Shown here: piece after piece, positions 25,584 to 33,021 of the stretch
Layout of the letters: each line of letters starts with the position of its first letter
How positions within the stretch are numbered: position 1 is the first letter of the stretch
Assembly (NCBI RefSeq): GCF_024808665.1
Contig: NZ_JANUBZ010000005.1
Span: forward strand, 124,001 to 188,000
Reading direction: 5' to 3'
DNA from: Mucilaginibacter empetricola
Lineage (GTDB): Bacteria; Bacteroidota; Bacteroidia; Sphingobacteriales; Sphingobacteriaceae
Length of the DNA stretch: 64,000 nucleotides
Translations under genes and position numbers: made by a program
The notes under the pieces: generated by a model
Databases searched by the model: none
What the model saw: only the letters and a program-made list of their open reading frames with translations
What the model was told of the DNA's origin: nothing

Positions 25584-25715
25584 GCGTCATTGCGAAGAAT
25601 GAAGCAATCTATAAGCTATGCAGATCAAAGGAACGGAAAGTTGTTAAGGCTCGAAAAGCACCACGTTTGGTTGATTGTCCGGTGTAGAGATTGCTTCATT
25701 CTCCACCAATGACGC
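25584..25715. repeat. ~130-bp terminal-inverted-repeat element, copy 1
   Basis: Starts GCGTCATTGCGAAGAATGAA and ends with its inverse GCTTCATTCTCCACCAATGACGC. Inside are ATAAGCTATGCAGAT and ATTGTCCGGTGTAGAGATTG, shared in opposite order with copy 2 (28913-29042). No coding capacity. Terminal repeats and size are those of a MITE-like element. The rest of the gap 25442-25810 has only the terminator described and a short word-repeat trace at 25720-25742. Confidence 0.82.
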
Positions 25716-25810
25716 AGCGGCTATGGACTACCGACCATCGACTAACTCCCGCCCCAATAATGACATTGCCGTTATTCGCACTTTACGCAATAATCAATAT
25801 CTTTAGCTTG

Positions 25811-27448
25811 ATGAACAAGGCTGTACGTTTTATTTTTATCCTAGTAGTTTTCTTTCTGGCCCTATCATCCTGCACCGGCCCGTCATCTACCTCAAAAAAA
25901 ACAGTATTTAATATCAATTTAGATGAAGGACTCAGCTCCCTCGATCCGGCTTTTGCGCGTAATCAGAACTCCTTGTGGATGATTAACCAGCTCTTTAACG
26001 GACTGGTTCAAATTGACGACAGTTTGAAAACGCAACCCTGCATTGCCAAAAGCTGGGGTATATCGACTGATGGCACCGTCTATAACTTCCATTTACGTAA
26101 CGACGTTTTTTTTCAGGATGCTAAACAGTTTAAGGGTGGCAAGGGCCGCAAAGTGGTGGCTGCCGATTTTGTGTACAGCTTTGGCCGACTCATAGACCCC
26201 AAAGTAGCCTCATCCGGCTCGTGGATATTCAGCGATAAGGTAAAAGACAAAAGCGCTTTTGTGGTCGTAAATGATAGCACTTTCCGCATCCAGCTAAAAC
26301 AACCTTTCCCACCGTTGCTGAGTATGCTTACGGCGCAATATTGCTCGGTAGTACCGCATGAGGTGGTTGACTATTGTGGCAAAGATTTCCGCGAACACCC
26401 GGTAGGCACCGGTCCGTTTAAGTTTCATTATTGGAAAGAGGGCGAGGTATTGGTACTGTTGAAGAACGAACACTATTTTGAAAAAGATAAAAATGGCAGT
26501 GCCCTGCCACATCTGGATGCCATACGGGCCACCTTTTTGGGCGATAAGCAAACTGCCTTTATGGAGTTTTTGAGCAAGAAGCTTGATTTTTTGAATGATA
26601 TTGATGGCAGCTACCGTGATGATATCCTCACCAAATCGGGCACGGTAACGCAAAAGTATAAAGGGCAGTTTATAATTAGCAGCGGTCCGTTTTTAAACAC
26701 CATTTATTTAGGGATGCTGGTTGATAGCAGTCTGGCTATCGTTAAAAACTCGCCCTTAAAAAAGCTTAAAATAAGGCAGGCCATTAATTATGCTATTGAT
26801 AAGCAAAAGATGATTAAATACCTGCGCAACAACATGGGTACGCCAGGTATTGCCGGGTTTATGCCTGCAGGTATGCCCGGTTATGATGCCAAACAGGTAC
26901 ATGGCTACACTTATAACCCCGATAAGGCCCGACAGCTGATTAAAGAAGCCGGATACCCCAATTGCGTGGGTTTGCCCGAAATTACCCTGCATACTACCGT
27001 TAGCTACCGCAGTTTAATTGAGTACGTACAAGGGCAACTGGATAAGGTGGGCATAAAAACCAATGTAGAAATTACGCAGGGTGCCAGCCTACGCGAGCTG
27101 ATATCAAAAAACGACGTCAACTTTTTTTATGGCAGTTGGATAGCCGATTATCCTGATGCGGAGAACTACCTGTCGGTATTTTACTCCAAAAACAAAATAC
27201 CATGGGGCCCAAACTATACCGGTTTTAATAATAAACAGTTTGATGGCCTTTTTGAGCAGGCTTACCGCGAGCCTAATGATGAGAAACGTTATGCTCTGTA
27301 TCGCCAAATGGATAACCTGGTAATGGAGCAAGCGCCGGTGGTAGTTTTATATTACGATCAGCGGGTGAACTTGTATCAGAACAACATTAGCGGCTACAGC
27401 ATTAATGCTCAAAATTTACTTAACCTGAAACGGGTGGTGAAGAGATAG
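25811..27448 (+). CDS. ABC transporter substrate-binding lipoprotein (oligopeptide type, SBP_bac_5)
   Basis: The 545-residue product starts at the ATG at 25811, giving a lipoprotein signal (FFLALSSC); a longer upstream reading runs into repeat DNA. The body is that of family 5 binding proteins (OppA/DppA): NINLDEGLSSLDPAFARNQ at the start, VVAADFVYSFGRLIDPKVAS, GTGPFKFHYW and KKLKIRQAINYAIDKQKMI. It would bind peptides or similar solutes at the membrane. No permease or ATPase gene adjoins it, so it is an orphan here; such orphans are frequent in Bacteroidota. Confidence 0.92.
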   Translation: MNKAVRFIFILVVFFLALSSCTGPSSTSKKTVFNINLDEGLSSLDPAFARNQNSLWMINQLFNGLVQIDDSLKTQPCIAKSWGISTDGTVYNFHLRNDVFFQDAKQFKGGKGRKVVAADFVYSFGRLIDPKVASSGSWIFSDKVKDKSAFVVVNDSTFRIQLKQPFPPLLSMLTAQYCSVVPHEVVDYCGKDFREHPVGTGPFKFHYWKEGEVLVLLKNEHYFEKDKNGSALPHLDAIRATFLGDKQTAFMEFLSKKLDFLNDIDGSYRDDILTKSGTVTQKYKGQFIISSGPFLNTIYLGMLVDSSLAIVKNSPLKKLKIRQAINYAIDKQKMIKYLRNNMGTPGIAGFMPAGMPGYDAKQVHGYTYNPDKARQLIKEAGYPNCVGLPEITLHTTVSYRSLIEYVQGQLDKVGIKTNVEITQGASLRELISKNDVNFFYGSWIADYPDAENYLSVFYSKNKIPWGPNYTGFNNKQFDGLFEQAYREPNDEKRYALYRQMDNLVMEQAPVVVLYYDQRVNLYQNNISGYSINAQNLLNLKRVVKR

Positions 27449-27472
27449 TTTGCCACCTGTCTGTCTTATAAT

Positions 27473-27710
27473 ATAACGATGGGTTTAAAACTAAGGGTGT
27501 TCGAAACATTAAAAAGGGTGTCATGCTGAGGTTCTCGAAGCATGTGGGCAAAGGCCTTAATCGCCGCCATGCTTTCACGTTTTGCATCAGCGGTAACGCA
27601 TTGGCGTATACCTAACGCTCACCCTTCGAATACCTCAGGGTGACATCCCTATTAAATTTTACAACAAAATCCATGTTTCGAACACTCAAGGTTTAAAACC
27701 CATCGCTATG
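27473..27710. repeat. composite nested palindromic element, copy A
   Basis: The outer halves are the two arms of the 29-bp palindrome (ATAACGATGGGTTTAAAAC at 27473 and GTTTAAAACCCATCGCTAT ending at 27709). Between them is an insert with its own inverted ends, AAGGGTGTTCGAAAC and GTTTCGAACACTC, and inner arms AAAGGGTGTCATGCTGAGG and CCTCAGGGTGACATCCCT. It fills the gap between the binding lipoprotein and the next gene. Copy B is at 52088-52272. Confidence 0.85.
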
Positions 27711-27723
27711 GGAAAGCCGCAAT

Positions 27724-28272
27724 TTACTCTGCAACGTCTTCTGCGGCTATAATACTTTTCTTCCTTTTTCTTTCAATAAAGTTTACAACGAGCCTGCTAT
27801 CGGCCACTAAAAAATAACCAATAACTACTTTTAAAAAATAGGCTATTAAATATGGAGTAGCATGATTATCACGGAACTTTATCGTATTATCGCTACCCTG
27901 TATGTAAGAAAATATATTAGCAATCAACAAGGGTAAAGCATCTGCCAGCATAACGCCACCTAATATAATAATGGCAATGCTTAATAAACTGGAGCGATGG
28001 ATATTTATTTCCAGTTTTTCATCTGGAAATCCCTTTTCAAGATGGAGCTTATCAATAACCCTATCCGTTTGAAAAAGACAATAACGGACAATGGCGGTAA
28101 AAAGCAAAACAACAAACAAGGCACCGGCAAAAACTGTAAATAAAGCTCCCTTATCCTGACTGACGGAAGATATAAGGTTAGAAACAAATGATGGGATAAT
28201 GGTTAGTATTTGCCAGATAAGATACAGTGCAAAAATTTTAAGGAAAAACTTCCAGAAGGTGTTAGGTGTCAT
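27724..28272 (-). CDS. hypothetical membrane protein
   Basis: A 182-residue protein with four predicted membrane helices (about 8-30, 44-66, 96-117 and 143-162) and a Lys/Arg-rich cytoplasmic C-terminus (FIERKRKKSIIAAEDVAE). Its size and topology recall DUF2975-type membrane proteins, but I cannot confirm a family. No DNA-binding partner gene lies next to it, as DUF2975 members often have. It is a single gene between repeat elements. Confidence 0.65.
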   Translation of the reverse strand: MTPNTFWKFFLKIFALYLIWQILTIIPSFVSNLISSVSQDKGALFTVFAGALFVVLLFTAIVRYCLFQTDRVIDKLHLEKGFPDEKLEINIHRSSLLSIAIIILGGVMLADALPLLIANIFSYIQGSDNTIKFRDNHATPYLIAYFLKVVIGYFLVADSRLVVNFIERKRKKSIIAAEDVAE

Positions 28273-28383
28273 TGTAATAATTTAAGGTTATTAAATGTAC
28301 TTACTAATACCCCACATTTCAAATTCATTTTATCAACAGCGTTTGCTTTGTCATCGCCAAAATCAATAAAAAGGCTTCCTGAA

Positions 28384-28412
28384 ATAGCGACGGGTTTTAA
28401 ACCCATCGCTAT
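28384..28412. repeat. 29-bp palindrome, copy 2
   Basis: Arms ATAGCGACGGG and CCCATCGCTAT around TTTTAAA; one mismatch between arms. It ends 5 nt before the stop codon of the small lipoprotein gene. Confidence 0.88.
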
Positions 28413-28416
28413 GGAC

Positions 28417-28746
28417 TCAATTATACTTCAACGCATCGGCGGTAACCGTATCTGAAGTGGATTTACCGCTGGAATCAATGGTGTTGCCGGTAATAACAAT
28501 AGCATCGGCGCCTACGGCTTTGGCTTTAGCGACTAATGCCTTGGTTACAGGACCCTGTCCGGTATTGGGGCATGTTAAATGGCCGATAACCCTGTAGTCT
28601 TTTTTAACATCGTGGGCCGAGTAGTAAATATCAACACTGGTTGTGGGTGTAGCAAGGGTGTCGCCAAAATAACTTGCCGGTTCAAGAACACCGCAGGAAG
28701 ACAATACGAAGCAAAGGCTAATGAGGAAGAGATGATAAGTTTTCAT
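28417..28746 (-). CDS. small putative lipoprotein
   Basis: A 109-residue protein with a lipoprotein signal (LISLCFVLSSCGVLEP; Cys at about 18). The mature part has VDIYYSAHDVKKDYRVIGHL and ALVAKAKAVGADAIVITGN, a pattern of small envelope proteins with a YbjQ/DUF4156-like alpha/beta fold. Function unknown. The gene is alone, and its 3' end abuts the palindrome at 28384-28412. Confidence 0.7.
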   Translation of the reverse strand: MKTYHLFLISLCFVLSSCGVLEPASYFGDTLATPTTSVDIYYSAHDVKKDYRVIGHLTCPNTGQGPVTKALVAKAKAVGADAIVITGNTIDSSGKSTSDTVTADALKYN

Positions 28747-28912
28747 AATGTTTTAATTTACGGGTATGACCATTCATCGCGGCGTTTAGTTTAATAACAG
28801 TGGGTAAGGATGCTGTTACAATTGTATGGTATACAGTTAGTAGGGTGGGAAACGTCTTCTTTGCCTGCTATGTTTGATGCAAGCTTATAGCATAAACAAA
28901 ACCTTTCTCCGT

Positions 28913-29042
28913 GCGTCCTTGCGAAGAATGAAGCAATCTCTACACCGGACAATCAACCAAACGCGATGCTTTATGGACCTTAATAACATTCTGCTTTCTT
29001 ATCTGCATAGCTTATAGATTGCTTCATTCTTCGCAATGACGC
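28913..29042. repeat. ~130-bp terminal-inverted-repeat element, copy 2
   Basis: Left end GCGTCCTTGCGAAGAATGAA, right end TTCATTCTTCGCAATGACGC. Internal ATCTCTACACCGGACAATC and CATAGCTTATAGATTGC match copy 1 in inverted order. The remaining part of the gap (28747-28912) shows nothing identifiable. Confidence 0.85.
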
Positions 29043-29060
29043 TTGGAGAGTTATACTACA

Positions 29061-29091
29061 AAAAAAGCCCCTCCAAATAGGAGAAGCTTTT
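29061..29091 (-). terminator. terminator after the PIN-domain gene
   Basis: Read on the minus strand: AAAAGCTTCTCC, loop TATTT, GGAGGGGCTTTTTTT. It lies 56 nt beyond the stop of the PIN gene at 29147. Confidence 0.75.
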
Positions 29092-29146
29092 AAATATTAA
29101 GATGTTCGTTTCCTTTTAGTAAGAACAATTTAAAGTAGCTTTAACT

Positions 29147-29545
29147 TTAAAAAGGGTTAACTATTTTAAGCGTTTTATCAATAATCAATCCGTTATCCAT
29201 ATCCTCAGAATATAATATAGAACAGCCCGATTCAAGCGCCGAGCCCACTATAATTGAATCAAATAACTGCAAGTCATGCTTTTTCATTATTTGAATTGAA
29301 CGAAGAAGCATCGACTCGCTAACGGGAATGTAAATACACTGATTTAAATACATCTCAATTAACTCTGCAACTTTTGATTTTGGGAACTTCCATTTACGGA
29401 GACAAACATTAGAAAATTCACTCAAGCTTTGTGAACAAAACAAAGGTTTGTCGGCTATTATATTTATAGCGATGTTTTGTTTCTCAGGATAAAAATCATC
29501 TAATGCGTAAAGTAGTATATTAGTGTCAACAGCGACCTTATTCAT
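29147..29545 (-). CDS. PIN-domain toxin (VapC-like ribonuclease)
   Basis: A 132-residue PIN domain. Acidic residues for Mg2+ are visible: Asp in KVAVDTNILLYALDD, Glu in SEFSNVCLRKW, Asp in LQLFDSIIVGSALESGC and Asp in YSEDMDNG. Such proteins cleave RNA and act as toxins. The ATG at 29545 starts just inside the 3' end of the preceding gene (8-nt overlap), the typical coupling of antitoxin and toxin. A terminator follows. Family is clear; the RNA target is unknown. Confidence 0.88.
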   Translation of the reverse strand: MNKVAVDTNILLYALDDFYPEKQNIAINIIADKPLFCSQSLSEFSNVCLRKWKFPKSKVAELIEMYLNQCIYIPVSESMLLRSIQIMKKHDLQLFDSIIVGSALESGCSILYSEDMDNGLIIDKTLKIVNPF

Positions 29546-29774
29546 AATTATTTGCTTCGTCGCGATCAAACTTATAACCGCCGCTGTTAAAAGTAAAATG
29601 CTTTAACTTACTTTTTAAGTTAGCAACTCTTACTTCTTTTGAAGATAGCTCCTCGTTACCAGCTGTCATATCATCAACAGAAAAAGCGATAACTTCAATC
29701 ATTTTACCAACCAAATCGTCGGGAAGATTAAGCGTTAACTTATTGTTGTTTGATTTTACTATAGTGCGTATCAT
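29538..29774 (-). CDS. antitoxin partner of the PIN-domain protein
   Basis: A 78-residue protein whose N-terminus, MIRTIVKSNNNKLTLNLPDDLVGK in part, has the AbrB-like or strand-swapped shape of small Bacteroidota antitoxins paired with PIN toxins; the C-terminal half (LKSKLKHFTFNSGGYKFDRDEAN) would wrap the toxin. The ATG at 29774 is used. TAAATTTG on the minus strand ends 3 nt before it, so the message is probably leaderless. Overlap with the PIN gene supports the pairing. Confidence 0.8.
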   Translation of the reverse strand: MIRTIVKSNNNKLTLNLPDDLVGKMIEVIAFSVDDMTAGNEELSSKEVRVANLKSKLKHFTFNSGGYKFDRDEANNYE

Positions 29775-29777
29775 AAT

Positions 29778-29785
29778 CAAATTTA
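29778..29785 (-). promoter_or_regulatory. TAnnTTTG box 3 nt before the antitoxin gene
   Basis: Minus-strand TAAATTTG followed by ATT and the ATG at 29774. The TTG inside the box is in frame but is better read as promoter than as start codon. Confidence 0.5.
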
Positions 29786-29849
29786 CTAAAAAAACGTTGC
29801 AGACAGAATTTTTAATGTGACTTCTTCTTCAAATAGCCATCACCAACAA

Positions 29850-29878
29850 AAAAGCCCCTCCAAAACGGAAGGGCTCTT
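29850..29878 (-). terminator. terminator after aconitase
   Basis: On the minus strand AAGAGCCCTTCC, loop GTTTT, GGAGGGGCTTTTTTG; 44 nt past the stop at 29922. Between it and the stop codon are ATTTCGGAT-type words (29887-29918). Confidence 0.78.
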
Positions 29879-29921
29879 AAATATTAAATCCGACATCGAA
29901 ATTCCGACATCCGAAATCAGT

Positions 29922-32189
29922 TTACGAAGCCATTTGCTTGCGGATGATGTTTAACGCACCACCGGCTTTAAACCATTCTATCTGCTGTGCATTATAGGTA
30001 TGGTTTACGGCAAAGCTATCGGTCGATCCATTTTTATGATGTAATACAACGGTTAACTGTTTGCCCGGAGCAAAAGTGGTTAAGCCGTCAATATCAAAAG
30101 TATCGTCTTCCTGTATCTTATCGTAATCGTTGTTATCAGCAAACGTGATACCCAGCATACCTTGTTTTTTAAGGTTGGTTTCGTGGATACGGGCAAATGA
30201 TTTTACCAATATGGCACGTACACCCAGGTGACGTGGCTCCATAGCGGCATGCTCACGTGATGAGCCTTCGCCATAGTTCTCGTCGCCTACTACAATCGAA
30301 CCTATACCATGAGCCTTATAATCGCGCTGAGTGGCAGGTACCGGGCCGTATTCGCCTGTTAATTCGTTTTTAACGCTATCGGCAGTGTTGTTAAAGTAGT
30401 TGATGGCACCAATCAGCATGTTGTTACTGATGTTATCCAGGTGACCACGGAACTTTAACCATGGACCGGCCATAGAAATATGATCGGTAGTACATTTACC
30501 TTTAGCCTTAATCAACAGTTTTAAGCCTTTAATATCGGTACCTTCCCATGCCGAAAACGGATCAAGCAGTTGCAGGCGTGATGATTTAGGATCAACCTTA
30601 ACCTCAACCTTGCTGCCATCTGCTGCTGGTGCCTGGTAACCGGCATCTTCAACTGCATAGCCTTTTACCGGCATTTCAATACCTACCGGTTCATCAAATT
30701 TAACTTGCTCACCTTTTTCGTTGGTAAGGGTATCGGTTAACGGGTTAAAGGTTAAATCGCCTGCTATGGCAAACGCTGTAACAATTTCTGGCGATGCTAC
30801 AAATGCGTGGGTATTAGGGTTACCATCCTGACGTTTAGCGAAGTTACGGTTAAACGAAGTGATGATAGAGTTTTTGCGTGTAGGATCATCAGTATGACGT
30901 GCCCACTGACCAATACAAGGACCACAGGCATTAGCCAATACAACACCGCCCATGTCAGCAAAAGTGGCTAAATAACCATCACGATCAACAGTGTAACGTA
31001 CAAGCTCAGAGCCCGGAGTAATAGTAAACTCAGCCTTAGTTTTGAGGTGTTTGTCGATAGCCTGTTTAGCGATAGAAGCCGAACGGGTAATATCCTCGTA
31101 TGATGAATTGGTACATGAACCAATTAAACCAACTTCCAGCTTTGTAGGCCATCCGTTTTCTTTAACTGCAGTAGCAAATTTTGAGATCGGCCATGCCAAA
31201 TCAGGAGTGAACGGACCGTTTACATGCGGCTCTAATTCTGTAAGGTTTATTTCAATTACCTGATCAAAATATTGTTCAGGATTGGCATAAACTTCCGGGT
31301 CGCCGGTTAGGTGTGCGGCAACAGCATCGGCTAAATCAGCAATATCGGCACGTTTGGTTCCGCGCAGGTAAGCTGCTGCTTTAGCATCGTAACCGAAGAT
31401 AGAGGTGGTAGCACCAATTTCGGCACCCATGTTACAGATAGTACCTTTACCTGTCGCAGAAAGTGATTCGGCACCATCGCCAAAATATTCAACAATAGCA
31501 CCGGTACCACCTTTTACGGTAAGTATACCGGCCACTTTAAGTATAACATCTTTTGCTGATGACCAGCCTGATAATTTTCCGGTTAGTTTTACACCAATCA
31601 GTTTAGGGAATTTTAGTTCCCATGGCAAGCCGGCCATAACGTCGCAAGCATCGGCACCGCCAACACCAATAGCCACCATACCCAACCCACCTGCATTAGG
31701 TGTATGTGAATCGGTACCGATCATCATACCGCCCGGGAATGCATAGTTTTCTAAAACTACCTGGTGAATAATACCTGCACCCGGTTTCCAGAAACCCAGT
31801 CCGTATTTATCAGATACTGAAGCAAGGAAATCATAAACTTCTTTATTTACGTCTTTAGCAGTACTTAGGTCAGTATCAGCGCCAATTTTAGCCTGTATCA
31901 GGTGATCGCAATGCACGGTTGAAGGTACAGCTACCTGCGGACGGCCAGCCTGCATAAACTGTAACAGAGCCATTTGCGCAGTTGCATCCTGCATAGCCAC
32001 ACGGTCTGGTGCAAAATCAACATAATCAACTCCACGGCCAAATGCTTTGCTGGCATCGCCTTCGGTAAGGTGGGCGTATAATATTTTTTCGGTTAGTGTT
32101 AAATGTTTACCGGTCGCTTTACGGGCAGCAGCCACACGGCTGTTGTAGCGGTCGTAAACTTTTTTGATCATATCTAAATCAAAAGCCAT
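29922..32189 (-). CDS. aconitate hydratase
   Basis: Aconitase interconverts citrate and isocitrate in the TCA cycle with a 4Fe-4S cluster. The 755 residues match the mitochondrial-type aconitase found in Bacteroidota. The cluster cysteines are in [12 protein letters not shown] and [10 protein letters not shown]; substrate-binding segments are [14 protein letters not shown] and [16 protein letters not shown] in the swivel domain. Full length and no breaks. It is monocistronic: a promoter box lies 41 nt upstream and a terminator downstream. The symbol (acnA or acn) varies between genomes, so none is given. Confidence 0.96.
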   Translation of the reverse strand: MAFDLDMIKKVYDRYNSRVAAARKATGKHLTLTEKILYAHLTEGDASKAFGRGVDYVDFAPDRVAMQDATAQMALLQFMQAGRPQVAVPSTVHCDHLIQAKIGADTDLSTAKDVNKEVYDFLASVSDKYGLGFWKPGAGIIHQVVLENYAFPGGMMIGTDSHTPNAGGLGMVAIGVGGADACDVMAGLPWELKFPKLIGVKLTGKLSGWSSAKDVILKVAGILTVKGGTGAIVEYFGDGAESLSATGKGTICNMGAEIGATTSIFGYDAKAAAYLRGTKRADIADLADAVAAHLTGDPEVYANPEQYFDQVIEINLTELEPHVNGPFTPDLAWPISKFATAVKENGWPTKLEVGLIGSCTNSSYEDITRSASIAKQAIDKHLKTKAEFTITPGSELVRYTVDRDGYLATFADMGGVVLANACGPCIGQWARHTDDPTRKNSIITSFNRNFAKRQDGNPNTHAFVASPEIVTAFAIAGDLTFNPLTDTLTNEKGEQVKFDEPVGIEMPVKGYAVEDAGYQAPAADGSKVEVKVDPKSSRLQLLDPFSAWEGTDIKGLKLLIKAKGKCTTDHISMAGPWLKFRGHLDNISNNMLIGAINYFNNTADSVKNELTGEYGPVPATQRDYKAHGIGSIVVGDENYGEGSSREHAAMEPRHLGVRAILVKSFARIHETNLKKQGMLGITFADNNDYDKIQEDDTFDIDGLTTFAPGKQLTVVLHHKNGSTDSFAVNHTYNAQQIEWFKAGGALNIIRKQMAS

Positions 32190-32229
32190 TGTATTTGATT
32201 TTTAGGTGAAAAGTAAAAGAAATTGTAAG

Positions 32230-32237
32230 CAAACTTA
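32230..32237 (-). promoter_or_regulatory. TAnnTTTG promoter box for aconitase
   Basis: Minus-strand TAAGTTTG, 40 nt upstream of the ATG at 32189. No good -33 TTG. The rest of the 32190-32503 gap is AT-rich and shows no gene or repeat. Confidence 0.4.
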
Positions 32238-32503
32238 GTGTATAAGCCTGTTGGCGGCGAATTTACAAAAATTACAACTAAATGAGGTCAGCGTACGGTG
32301 TAAATGTTATTTGGAGAAATTCTAAATAGTGATTGGTGGTTAGAGGGTAATGATTAGCGGAAATATTGGGGATAGTATGCCAAATTTTATTGCTTCAAAA
32401 AAACTTTAGCCTTTATTAAATTTTGTTGCAACCTTATTTGTCGATTATCCGTTTAATTATAATACAAGTTTAATATCCCTGATTAACCTTAAAATATTTG
32501 ATT

Positions 32504-32914
32504 ATGAGCACAGTTTTATTTTTAGCTATCATTATTGTTATAGCAAGCGCTTCTTACTTATCAGTAAGTAAAAAGGAAGAGTTGAAAAAAAGATCTTCCA
32601 GAAGAGTACAGTTGGATAATGAGTTAAACAACTTGTACGAGTACAAATACTTTTTAAAAGGCATTAAGCAAGCCAAAATGGAGTTACACATAAAACTAAC
32701 TACCATTACCTATTATCACCTGCAAAACAAAATCTTTTTTAGTCCTTTTGAAATTACGGTTTTAAAGGACGATATCAACGCCCAGATCAGAGATCTGGAA
32801 GAAAAAATATTGCATCAAGCTATCGCTGCACCTGATTTTAACCGCGAGATATTGCATTTAAACAAACGTATAGAAGTATTGTCGTATCCACTGGCACCGG
32901 CATTAAACTATTAA
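32504..32914 (+). CDS. hypothetical membrane-anchored coiled-coil protein
   Basis: A 136-residue protein: an N-terminal membrane anchor (STVLFLAIIIVIASASYLSV), then a charged helical body (KKEELKKRSSRRVQLDNELN to LHLNKRIEVLSYP) likely to form a coiled coil. No family recognised. The ATG at 32504 is preferred over a TTG 6 nt earlier; AATATTTG, one base off the TAnnTTTG box, stands 3 nt before this ATG. It is a lone gene. Confidence 0.6.
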   Translation: MSTVLFLAIIIVIASASYLSVSKKEELKKRSSRRVQLDNELNNLYEYKYFLKGIKQAKMELHIKLTTITYYHLQNKIFFSPFEITVLKDDINAQIRDLEEKILHQAIAAPDFNREILHLNKRIEVLSYPLAPALNY

Positions 32915-33021
32915 CAGGCACACTACAATCACCCTAAAATAATCCACCCCCTGGTCTCGTCCTTGCCCTGTTTAGGGTTTAGGAGAGGCTTGGTTTTTTT
33001 TGGTTATTTCTGTTACCTTAT

